Source of the DNA: Verrucomicrobiia bacterium
GTDB taxonomy: Bacteria; Verrucomicrobiota; Verrucomicrobiia; Opitutales; Cerasicoccaceae
Assembly: GCA_030432235.1 (NCBI GenBank)
Contig: JAUIHT010000009.1
Coordinates: 62,001-126,000, forward strand
Direction: 5' to 3'
DNA: 64,000 nucleotides
Part shown: in pieces, positions 52,843-60,077 of the stretch
Numbering within the stretch: position 1 is the stretch's first letter
How the letters are laid out: every line of letters begins with the position of its first letter
Notes under the pieces: generated by a model
Database searches by the model: none
Told to the model about the DNA's origin: nothing
The model's input: the letters and a program-made list of their open reading frames with translations, nothing else
Translations under genes and position numbers: made by a program

Positions 52843-53691
52843 TTAGTAAGCGAAACCGACGGTAGCACCGAACCAGAGGTTCTGGTCAGGACCGAGGGAG
52901 GTCGTCACGCCGGGAGGAGCATTGAAGGAGGTCTGCTCGCCGTCGTTGTTGGCGGCCCAACGGACACCAATGGAGCTGCTGACGTTTTCGCTGAAGGCGT
53001 AAACGAGGTCACCGGTGATACCACCGTAGACGTAGCCATTGTTCCACTTGTTGAGCTGATTACGCTGGGAACCTGCGCCATAGGAGTTGGCGGAGAGGTA
53101 ACCGAGGTAACCACCGATGTCGAAGGAGATGCCTTCGGTACCGACGTATTCGCCGAGGTCGAAGGAATAACCAATCGAACCTTCAACCACGACCTGCTCG
53201 AGGTCAAAGTCGTAGTAGAAGTAAACGGCAGGGCTCAGAATCACGTCAGCGGAAACGCCGAAGTAGATTTCACGGGTCTGGCTAGCATAGCCGGAACCGA
53301 CGGTCGGATTCGGAGCATACAGGTACGTGGTGTTGGTGTTGGCACCAGCACTATCGGGATACCAGTAGTACGTGAAACCTACGTCCAGGGTGAACATATC
53401 CGTAACAGGATAGGCATAACCGGCATAGAAGTCGATTTCGTTGGCTTCACCGGCTTTGATCGGCTGAGCCGTCCAAACACCAGTGTACAGGTCGCCGCCG
53501 AGGACAGGGAAACCGAACTCAACCGAAGGCTGGAAGGACTGCTGCTGCAGTTCTTTAGCGCGGAAGACGTACTCGGTTTCGAAGTCGAACGTGCCCGTGA
53601 TGGAGAGGTCGCTAATGCTGCTACCGGTGTCCTGAGCGGACAGACCAGCGGCGACACCTGCGATCGCGAGGGAAGCGATGAACTTCTTCAT
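52843..53691 (-). CDS. outer-membrane beta-barrel (porin-like) protein
   Basis: A 282-residue protein with signal peptide 'MKKFIASLAIAGVAAGLSA' cleaved at 'QDT'. The mature part alternates short hydrophobic beta strands with Gly/Asn/Tyr-rich turns ('FDFETEYVFRAKEL', 'NEIDFYAGYAYPVTDMFTLDVGFTYYWYP') and ends in an aromatic residue ('GATVGFAY'), as outer-membrane barrels do. It resembles the TIGR02001-type family. It has its own terminator and a long AT-rich upstream region (53692-53792), suggesting a strong single-gene unit. Confidence 0.85.
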   Translation of the reverse strand: MKKFIASLAIAGVAAGLSAQDTGSSISDLSITGTFDFETEYVFRAKELQQQSFQPSVEFGFPVLGGDLYTGVWTAQPIKAGEANEIDFYAGYAYPVTDMFTLDVGFTYYWYPDSAGANTNTTYLYAPNPTVGSGYASQTREIYFGVSADVILSPAVYFYYDFDLEQVVVEGSIGYSFDLGEYVGTEGISFDIGGYLGYLSANSYGAGSQRNQLNKWNNGYVYGGITGDLVYAFSENVSSSIGVRWAANNDGEQTSFNAPPGVTTSLGPDQNLWFGATVGFAY

Positions 53692-53792
53692 TTGTATCTA
53701 GTTTGTAGTTATTTGTTAGTTTTTGAGTCTGTGATGACTCGACGACGGGTTTTCGTTGTTTTTGTTCAAAAAATCAAGCAATTTTTTACGCC

Positions 53793-54251
53793 ATGCCGGG
53801 TAAGAACCCACCCTCCCCAGTCAAGGAAACTACCGATACGGGCGCCAAAACCGGAGCCGAGCCATCCACTTTTCCACACAACCTATTGTTAATCAGCGGG
53901 TTAATAGGATTTAGCGGCGTGGCCCTGGGAGCCTTTGGAGCGCATGCCCTTAAGGCCACCCTGACGGAAACCGGCTATATGGAAACCTGGAAAACGGCCG
54001 TTTTTTATCAAATGCTCCACGCCGTGGGGCTGCTTTTTCTCGCAATTTGGGCTCATATCAGCCCCGGCGGGCGCCTTTTACGGGCGGCGGCCTGGCTCTG
54101 GGTCGCAGGGGTGCTTTTGTTCAGCGGGTCGCTCTATGCCATCAGCCTGGGAGGCCCCCGCTGGCTCGGACCGGTGACCCCTCTGGGCGGGCTGTGCTTT
54201 TTGGCCGGATGGCTGCTTTTGGCGATTATGGGATTGAAAAAGAGCCGTTGA
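53793..54251 (+). CDS. DUF423 family membrane protein
   Basis: A 152-residue protein. A 30-residue Pro/Lys/Thr-rich leader precedes four membrane helices (about 33-52, 70-87, 97-118 and 127-147). 'GALGAHALK'-type sequence ('GAFGAHALKATLT'), 'FYQMLHAVGLLFLA' and 'GPVTPLGGLCFLAGWLLLA' are diagnostic for DUF423. The function is unknown. The leader is longer than in most relatives, so a later start is possible, but the first ATG is plausible. Confidence 0.85.
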   Translation: MPGKNPPSPVKETTDTGAKTGAEPSTFPHNLLLISGLIGFSGVALGAFGAHALKATLTETGYMETWKTAVFYQMLHAVGLLFLAIWAHISPGGRLLRAAAWLWVAGVLLFSGSLYAISLGGPRWLGPVTPLGGLCFLAGWLLLAIMGLKKSR

Positions 54252-54311
54252 AGGGGAATCCTTGTCACTCGCCATTCAATCGTTCACCACAACCAATCAA
54301 TCCACTTCACT

Positions 54312-55265
54312 ATGGACACTAAAACCGCCAGCAGCCTGGAACAACTGAAGCAATACACCAAAGTCGTGGCCGACTCCGGAGACTTTGAATCGATCAAGGA
54401 GTACGAGCCTCAGGACGCCACCACCAACCCTTCCCTTATCCTCGCCGCTGTCGAAAAGCCCGAATACGGCCACCTGCTCGACAAGGCCGTGGCCGATAAC
54501 AAGGACGCGGGCAAGCGCGCCATCACCATCGACCTGCTGACCCTCTTCGGCGGCGAAATCCTCAAGATCGTGCCCGGGCGCGTCTCCACCGAGGTGGACG
54601 CCCGCCTCTCCTACGACACCGAGGCCAGCGTGGCCATGGCGCACGAAATCATCAAACTTTACGAAAGCCGCGGCATCTCCCGCGATCGCATCCTGATTAA
54701 GCTCGCCTCCACCTGGGAGGGCGTCAAGGCCGCCGAAGCGCTCAAGAAGGACGGCATCCACTGCAACATGACGCTCATGTTCGGCCTCGGCCAGGCCGTA
54801 GCCTGCGCCCAGGTCGGCGCACAGCTCATCTCGCCCTTCGTCGGCCGCATCCTTGACTATTATAAGAAGGAAACCGGCAAGGACTACGTGGGCGCCGAAG
54901 ACCCCGGCGTGCAATCCGTCACCCAGATTTACCATTATTATAAGAAGTTCGGCCACGATACCGAAGTCATGGGCGCGAGCTTCCGCAACACCGGCGAAAT
55001 CGTCAACCTGGCCGGTTGCGACCTCCTCACCATCAGCCCCAAGCTGCTCAAGGAGTTGGCCGCCAGCGACGAGCCGGTCGAACGCAAGCTCGACCCCAAG
55101 GCCGCCAAGGCTTCCGACATCGAGGCCATCGACGTGGACGAGAAGACCTTCCGCTGGATGCTCAACGAAGACGCCATGGCCAACGACAAGCTGGCCGACG
55201 GCATCCGCCGCTTTGCCGCGGACATCGTCAAGCTTGAGGGCCTGATCGACCAAAAGCTCGGTTAA
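54312..55265 (+). CDS. tal: transaldolase
   Basis: A 317-residue class I transaldolase of the TalB size class. It transfers a dihydroxyacetone unit between sedoheptulose-7-phosphate and glyceraldehyde-3-phosphate in the pentose phosphate pathway. 'DATTNPSLI' near the N-terminus and Schiff-base Lys130 in '[12 protein letters not shown]' are diagnostic, as is '[14 protein letters not shown]'. Gene ends with an intrinsic terminator. Confidence 0.96.
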   Translation: MDTKTASSLEQLKQYTKVVADSGDFESIKEYEPQDATTNPSLILAAVEKPEYGHLLDKAVADNKDAGKRAITIDLLTLFGGEILKIVPGRVSTEVDARLSYDTEASVAMAHEIIKLYESRGISRDRILIKLASTWEGVKAAEALKKDGIHCNMTLMFGLGQAVACAQVGAQLISPFVGRILDYYKKETGKDYVGAEDPGVQSVTQIYHYYKKFGHDTEVMGASFRNTGEIVNLAGCDLLTISPKLLKELAASDEPVERKLDPKAAKASDIEAIDVDEKTFRWMLNEDAMANDKLADGIRRFAADIVKLEGLIDQKLG

Positions 55266-55291
55266 ATACCGTATTTAAATACTTACGAAAG

Positions 55292-55321
55292 ACCCGGTGC
55301 CGTTTGACATCGGGTTTTTTT
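55292..55321 (+). terminator. intrinsic terminator after transaldolase
   Basis: An 8-bp stem (ACCCGGTG with CATCGGGT, one G-T pairing) with an 8-nt loop is followed by seven T residues. It starts 26 bp after the transaldolase stop and separates it from the response regulator gene. Confidence 0.85.
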
Positions 55322-55414
55322 GTATACATGATACAGTATAATTTTACAATTCCTTTACGCAAAGCGGGGTTGAAGTCTCCATTATTGAGGAACACACTTC
55401 GTAAAGTAGGAGAG

Positions 55415-56062
55415 ATGAAGACTGTATACGTAGTAGAAGACCAGCAGATCATGCGCGATTTTATCAGCCGTCTGATAGAGGGGCAGGCTATGCTTGAGCT
55501 GATAGGACATTCCGGTGACGGGCAGGACGCGCTTCGCGAATGCCTGAAACTTCAACCCGATATCATTGTGCTGGATGTTTATCTGCCCGGCCTCAATGGC
55601 GTGGACTTCCTGCGACAGTTGAAAAAGGACATCCCGGGGGTGAAGGTGTTGGGCTTTTCCGCCTTCCCCAGCCCAGGAAACGTCAAACAGATGGTGGAAG
55701 CCGGAGCGGACGGCCTTGTTCGCAAGACCGAGAGCCTGAACATCCTGGAGCAGGCCCTGGAACAGGTGGCCGCCGGGCAGACTTTTTTCAGCCCGGACGT
55801 CGTCAACATGCTCAGGGATATGATGCTTCACCCGGAGCGTATTGTTTCGCCGGACCAGTTGAGTTCCCGCGAACGCCAGGTCGTGCAACTCATCGCCGAA
55901 GGCAAGAGCAACAAGGAGATCTCCGAGCTGCTCAACATCAGCATCAAGACCACCGAAACGCACCGCACCAACATCATGCGCAAGCTGGATGTCCATGACG
56001 CGGTGGGGCTGACCCGCTACGCCATCAAGCACGGGCTGGTCCATTCGGGCGCCCTGGCCTGA
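55415..56062 (+). CDS. NarL/LuxR-type response regulator
   Basis: A 215-residue protein starting at 'MKTVYVVEDQQIM' behind TAGGAGAG; the frame extends upstream to 55304 across the terminator, which is not coding. The receiver has Asp54 in 'IVLDVYLPG' and 'LGFSAFPSPG' in place of the usual Thr strand. The C-terminal LuxR helix-turn-helix is intact ('LSSRERQVVQLIAEGKSNKEI', 'SIKTTETHRTNIMRKL'). No kinase is adjacent; the orphan kinase at 21821 is one candidate partner but only by elimination. Confidence 0.92.
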   Translation: MKTVYVVEDQQIMRDFISRLIEGQAMLELIGHSGDGQDALRECLKLQPDIIVLDVYLPGLNGVDFLRQLKKDIPGVKVLGFSAFPSPGNVKQMVEAGADGLVRKTESLNILEQALEQVAAGQTFFSPDVVNMLRDMMLHPERIVSPDQLSSRERQVVQLIAEGKSNKEISELLNISIKTTETHRTNIMRKLDVHDAVGLTRYAIKHGLVHSGALA

Positions 56063-56168
56063 GCAAACTGAGCGACGGGGTGCGAACCGGCAAATTCTGT
56101 CGGCCCTCTCGCACAATTTGCATGATTAAGCTTTCCGCGTTGGGCTTTCGGCTTTTAGCTACCCAACC

Positions 56169-56975
56169 ATGAGCGGCCCCAACCGTATCCAGCAAGCCTT
56201 CGACCAAGCCCGCGACGCCGACAGCGCCCTCTTCGTGACCTACCTGTGCGCGGGCGATCCGGACTTCGACACCTCGCTGGCGGCCTGCCGCGCGGTTATC
56301 GAGGCCGGCACGGACCTGCTCGAGCTGGGCGTGCCCTTTTCCGACCCTCTGGCCGACGGCCTGACCAATCAGCTCGCCGCCCAGCGCGCCCTGGAGTCCG
56401 GCATGAGCCACGAGAAAGTCATGAAGCTGGTCCGCGCCGTGCGGGAGTTCAGCGATGTACCCATCGTCTTTTACACCTACTACAATCTCATCCTGGCCCA
56501 CGGGGAAGCGGACTACGCCAAGATAGCCCGCGAGGCCGGCGTCGACGGCATCCTCACTCTCGACCTGCCCCCGGAGGAGGCGGATAACTGGGACCGGGCC
56601 TGCGCGGCCGAAAACTTAAAAACGGTCTACATCGTCGCTCCCACCACCCCGCCGGAGCGCATCGGGAAAATCGCCGCCTCCGCCACCGGGTTCCTTTACT
56701 ACGTGTCACGCACCGGCGTCACCGGTGAGCGCGACAGCCTCTCGGTAGATTTGCAGGACAAAGTCGCGCTCATTCGCGAGTCCACCAAGCTCCCGCTGGT
56801 TGTTGGCTTCGGCGTCTCTCGCCCCGAACACGTGCGCGACATCGCAGCGGTGGCCGACGGCGTCGTGGTCGGCAGCAGCATCGTCAACTGCATAGCGAAC
56901 AATCTCGGCGACACCGACGCCACCCTCGCCGCTTTGCACGACAAAGTCACGACGTTGCGAACCGGTTTGGCATAA
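56169..56975 (+). CDS. trpA: tryptophan synthase alpha chain
   Basis: A 268-residue TIM barrel that cleaves indole-3-glycerol phosphate to indole, which is channelled to TrpB. 'LFVTYLCAGDPDF', catalytic Glu in 'LLELGVPFSDPLADG' with the second acidic residue in the same motif, 'YTYYNLIL', 'DLPPEEADN' and 'VVGFGVSRPEHV' are all present. No other trp gene is in the window on either side. A perfect hairpin follows 21 bp after the stop. Confidence 0.96.
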   Translation: MSGPNRIQQAFDQARDADSALFVTYLCAGDPDFDTSLAACRAVIEAGTDLLELGVPFSDPLADGLTNQLAAQRALESGMSHEKVMKLVRAVREFSDVPIVFYTYYNLILAHGEADYAKIAREAGVDGILTLDLPPEEADNWDRACAAENLKTVYIVAPTTPPERIGKIAASATGFLYYVSRTGVTGERDSLSVDLQDKVALIRESTKLPLVVGFGVSRPEHVRDIAAVADGVVVGSSIVNCIANNLGDTDATLAALHDKVTTLRTGLA

Positions 56976-56996
56976 ACCACAACCACTGATTTCATG

Positions 56997-57068
56997 AACC
57001 ACGGAAGACACGGAAATACACGGAAGGAAAGTATTGGTTTTCCGTGTATTTCCGTGTCTTCCGTGGTT
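56997..57068. repeat. 29-bp perfect inverted repeat with 14-nt loop
   Basis: Arms 56997-57025 and 57040-57068 are exact inverted copies. Each arm is itself built from CACGGAA repeats with a period of 9-10. It lies between trpA and the sigma-54 activator. The RNA would form a very stable stem, suitable as a terminator-like barrier or RNase III site. CACGGAA-type repeats recur in related genomes as I recall; this is not checked. Confidence 0.85.
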
Positions 57069-57086
57069 TAAAGCTTCCGTTTTCCC

Positions 57087-58583
57087 ATGCGCCTCTTCAC
57101 CCCAGCCGACGCCAAGAAGGCCAACGCCATCGCGAAGCTGGTCTGGCTGAATCCCTTCACCGGGGAGCGGCATCCCATCGAGCGCAAGCTGGTCGGCGTG
57201 CCCGGTGAGGGCCCGCTGCCGATTAAGGATTTCAAAAAGCTGCTGGCCATGCCCCGCGAGTTGCTCCAGCCGGCGCGAACGCAGCTCATGCAGCCCGGTG
57301 GCAAGAACGCGGAGGACTTCGCCATCTATCAGGAGGTCGTTTTCTTCGAGCTCTTCCACGCCTTCGTGGCCGACTATGACAAGCTCATCGTCGAGGCGCA
57401 CGACCGCGGCGCCGCCACCGGGCGCGTACGCTTCTACGACCAGTTCGAGCGCGAGGTAAACCACTGGATGCCCGGCGGCTTCGGCGGAGAGTATTCGGGC
57501 TTTCCCACCGCACGGCTCTTTGCCGTCTTTTTCCAGATTCGGCGCGCCTACTACCACATCATTCATTACATCGTGGGCAGCTCCACCGCGCACCGGCGGC
57601 TGCGCGCGCGCATCTGGCAGAGCATCTTCACCCGCGACATGGAGCGCTACCAGCGCGCCCTGACCGAGCGCCTCGGCGACGTCATCACGCTCATCACCGG
57701 GCCCAGTGGCTCCGGCAAGGAGCTCGTGGCGCGCGGCATCGGCCTGTCCCGCTTCATCCCCTTCGACTCGACTACGCGGGAGTTTTCCGAGGACTTCATC
57801 CGCGCCTTCTACCCGGTCAACCTCTCGGCGCTCTCGGGCAACCTCATCGAGTCCGAGCTCTTCGGCCACCGCAAGGGCGCCTTCACCGGCGCGCTGCACG
57901 ACCGCAAGGGCTACCTCGAAACCTGCGGGCCGTACGGCACCGTCTTCCTCGACGAGGTGGGCGAGACCGAGCCGACCATCCAGGTCAAGCTCCTGCGGGT
58001 TTTGCAGACGCGGCAGTTCACCCCCATTGGCGACACCGAGCCGCATCCCTTCCGCGGCAAGCTCATGGCCGCGACCAACCGCGACCTGCCCGCCGAGATT
58101 CGCGCCGGGCGCTTCCGTGAGGATTTTTATTTCCGCCTCAACGCCGACCGTGTCGAAACCCCTGCCCTCGGGGACATCCTGGCGGAGGAACCCGGCGAGC
58201 TGGAGCGCCTCGTGGCCTTCATCTCCGAGCGCCTGGCCGGCTCGGAAGGGCCCGCCCTCACCGCTGAGACCTGCGACTTCATCCGCAACCAACTGCCCTA
58301 CGACTACGACTGGCCGGGCAATTTCCGCGAGCTTGAGCAGTGCGTGCGCAACGTCCTGCTGCACGGCGATTATCAACCACAGGATTTGAGGCGACAGCCC
58401 AAGGGCCAGCCGGAGTGGCAGCAGCGTTTCGCCGAAGGTGGCTACACCGTGGACGAACTGCTGCGCGCCTACATCACACCACTCTACGACAAGACACCCA
58501 ACTACGAGGAGCTCGGACGCAAGCTTGGCATCGACCGCCGCACCGTGAAGAAGTATGTCGGAGAAGCCGCCGATGGCGACTGA
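57087..58583 (+). CDS. sigma-54-interacting transcriptional activator
   Basis: A 498-residue AAA+ activator. Residues 1-195 form an N-terminal domain I do not recognise ('LVWLNPFTGERHPIERKLVG' near the start). The AAA+ part has Walker A 'GPSGSGKE', the sigma-54 contact loop 'GAFTGA', Walker B 'VFLDEVGE' and the arginine-finger region 'FREDFYFRLNAD'. The C-terminal Fis-like helix-turn-helix is 'NYEELGRKLGIDRRTVKKYV'. There is no receiver, GAF or PAS sensor, so the N-terminal domain is probably the input. Targets are unknown. Confidence 0.9.
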   Translation: MRLFTPADAKKANAIAKLVWLNPFTGERHPIERKLVGVPGEGPLPIKDFKKLLAMPRELLQPARTQLMQPGGKNAEDFAIYQEVVFFELFHAFVADYDKLIVEAHDRGAATGRVRFYDQFEREVNHWMPGGFGGEYSGFPTARLFAVFFQIRRAYYHIIHYIVGSSTAHRRLRARIWQSIFTRDMERYQRALTERLGDVITLITGPSGSGKELVARGIGLSRFIPFDSTTREFSEDFIRAFYPVNLSALSGNLIESELFGHRKGAFTGALHDRKGYLETCGPYGTVFLDEVGETEPTIQVKLLRVLQTRQFTPIGDTEPHPFRGKLMAATNRDLPAEIRAGRFREDFYFRLNADRVETPALGDILAEEPGELERLVAFISERLAGSEGPALTAETCDFIRNQLPYDYDWPGNFRELEQCVRNVLLHGDYQPQDLRRQPKGQPEWQQRFAEGGYTVDELLRAYITPLYDKTPNYEELGRKLGIDRRTVKKYVGEAADGD

Positions 58584-58658
58584 AGCTCAAAGCAAAAAGC
58601 TGAAAGCTTTCCTCTCCGTACGCGTCTTTAGCTTTGAGCTTTTTGCTTTCAGCTTTTA
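58583..58658. repeat. inverted heptad-repeat hairpin before rnhB
   Basis: Left arm 58583-58610 and right arm 58626-58658 are inverted copies made of AAAGCTC/AAAGCTG and TTTAGCT/TTTGAGC-type units. They lie exactly between the activator stop and the rnhB start and use the same unit family as the hairpin at 31144-31228. Confidence 0.75.
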
Positions 58659-58668
58659 ACTAGCGGCA

Positions 58669-59397
58669 ATGTCTGACTCCGCTCGCAGAAGCTCCCTCTG
58701 GGCCCACGACGCGACCCTTTGCCATAAGGGCGTACCCTCCCTCATCGGGGTCGACGAGGCCGGGCGGGGAGCGCTGGCCGGGCCGGTCATGGCGGCGGCG
58801 GTCTTTGTGGAGGCTACTTTTTTCGAAAGCCGGGAAGCGCAGTCCGAGGCCGTGGCCATCAACGACTCCAAGCAACTCAAGGCCGAAGACCGCGAAGCCC
58901 AGCACACACTCATCCTCGGCTGGCGCGAACGCGGGCTCATCCGCTGCGCCTGGGCTGAGGGCTCTGTCACGGAGATCGAAACATTAAACATCCTCGGGGC
59001 TACCCGTTTGGCCATGCAGCGCTCACTCGAAGGATTGGGCATGCCCTTGCCAACCCCCGAAGGCGACATGCCTCTTTTTCAGTCGGATAGTGCAAACCAA
59101 TCTGAAATCCGAAATCTAAAATCTAAAATCATTGTCGATGGCCGCCCGCTCAAACCTTTCCCCTACCCGCATCAGGGTCTCGTCAAAGGTGACGGTACGA
59201 GCCTGTGCATTGCGGCGGCATCCATCCTCGCGAAGGTCGAGCGCGACCGTCTGATGAAAAAGCTGTGCACGCAGCATACCGGCTACGGGTTTTCCCGTCA
59301 CAAAGGCTACGGCACTACCGAACACCGCGACGCGCTCGCCCGCCTCGGCCCCTGCCCCGAACATCGGAAGCTTTTTTTAAGGAAGGTACTGGGCTAA
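58669..59397 (+). CDS. rnhB: ribonuclease HII with heptad-encoded insertion
   Basis: A 242-residue RNase HII that removes ribonucleotides from RNA-DNA duplexes. Active-site acidic residues are visible in 'GVDEAGRGALAGP', 'INDSKQLK'-adjacent sequence, 'IIVDGRPL' and 'TTEHRDAL'; 'IAAASILAKVERD' is diagnostic. Between the helix ending 'LGMPLP' and the 'IIVDG' strand there is an extra loop of about 25 residues. Its last part, 'NQSEIRNLKSK', is encoded by heptad repeats (59099-59133). The core is intact, so activity is likely retained. Confidence 0.93.
   Translation: MSDSARRSSLWAHDATLCHKGVPSLIGVDEAGRGALAGPVMAAAVFVEATFFESREAQSEAVAINDSKQLKAEDREAQHTLILGWRERGLIRCAWAEGSVTEIETLNILGATRLAMQRSLEGLGMPLPTPEGDMPLFQSDSANQSEIRNLKSKIIVDGRPLKPFPYPHQGLVKGDGTSLCIAAASILAKVERDRLMKKLCTQHTGYGFSRHKGYGTTEHRDALARLGPCPEHRKLFLRKVLG
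59099..59133. repeat. in-frame heptad tract inside rnhB
   Basis: Five units of the AATCTGA/AATCTAA type. The first 13 bases equal those of the intergenic tract at 697-735 read on the other strand. The tract keeps the reading frame of rnhB and encodes a polar surface loop. Confidence 0.8.
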
Positions 59398-59978
59398 AGC
59401 AAATTCGTCGGCAAATCGTCCTCGGGTGGCTTGGCGCCTGCGACGGGTGAGCCCACTGAGGAGGCCGGTACCTTCGCCGGAGCACTTTTCGGTACGCCAC
59501 CCAAACGCTCCAGGAGAGGGCCGAGAGTATCGGCGGAAAAGGCGTTGACCGGCAGCTCGGCCAGCATGTCCAGCAGGACGTTGGTCGCCGGCTCTGGCCG
59601 CATACGGTCGCGCACCTCGTCCCAAAAGTGCCGCCGCTGACGCTGGAAGGCCAGCGTGAGGGGGTTCTCGGTCAGCCGCACCCAGTCGAGCAAGGCGCGG
59701 GCTAGGGGGTTCCCGGCCATGGCGATGCGATACTCCTCGATGAACTCCGGCAGACCGGCATCGACCAGCTTGTGGGCCTCCGGAAAAAGAGCCACTGTAT
59801 GGCCGATGTGCTCCAGCAGGCCGTCGACTCCGCCAAAGTAGCGGTAAATGAGCACCTTGTCCACGCCCGCGCGGGCAGCGATGTGGTTGACCCCGAAGTC
59901 GGTGAAGCCCGCGTCCGCAATCAGGCCCATGGCGGCCTCCACAATGCGTTGCTCGGTCTGCGCGCGGTTTCGCTTCAC
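59394..59978 (-). CDS. TetR-family transcriptional regulator
   Basis: About 194 residues from a GTG start ('MKRNRAQTEQRIVEAAM' when the GTG is read as Met). The N-terminal helix-turn-helix is typical: 'RIVEAAMGLIADAGFTDFGVNHIAARAGVDKVLIYRYFGG'-class sequence spans about residues 8-48. The C-terminal ligand domain is helical, ending in a Pro/Ala-rich tail ('PAKVPASSVGSPVAG'). An upstream TTG start would lie on the -35 hexamer of its own likely promoter. It overlaps the convergent rnhB stop and is divergent from the membrane-protein operon at 60078, a likely target. Confidence 0.88.
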   Translation of the reverse strand: MKRNRAQTEQRIVEAAMGLIADAGFTDFGVNHIAARAGVDKVLIYRYFGGVDGLLEHIGHTVALFPEAHKLVDAGLPEFIEEYRIAMAGNPLARALLDWVRLTENPLTLAFQRQRRHFWDEVRDRMRPEPATNVLLDMLAELPVNAFSADTLGPLLERLGGVPKSAPAKVPASSVGSPVAGAKPPEDDLPTNLL

Positions 59979-59987
59979 GAGTCGGGA

Positions 59988-60014
59988 TTGTGGGGCGCGA
60001 CGGCGCGCTGTCAA
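59988..60014 (-). promoter_or_regulatory. TetR gene promoter
   Basis: On the minus strand TTGACA (60009-60014) and CACAAT (59988-59993) are separated by 15 bp by this count, an acceptable if short spacing; shifting to ACAATC gives 16. Transcription would start near 59981, almost at the GTG at 59978, implying a leaderless message. Confidence 0.5.
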
Positions 60015-60077
60015 CGGAACGGATGAGCGAAGAATAATTTCTTGTCAGAGATCGGAGGGACTTTAGCGTCAAAGAGA

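Noticed and set aside
55304-55414. N-terminal extension of the LuxR-type regulator
   Set aside because: It overlaps the transaldolase terminator, and a good ribosome-binding site precedes the internal ATG at 55415.
56706-58376. Open frame of 556 codons antisense to trpA and the sigma-54 activator
   Set aside because: It spans two well-defined genes and the perfect hairpin between them; it arises from GC-rich codon bias.
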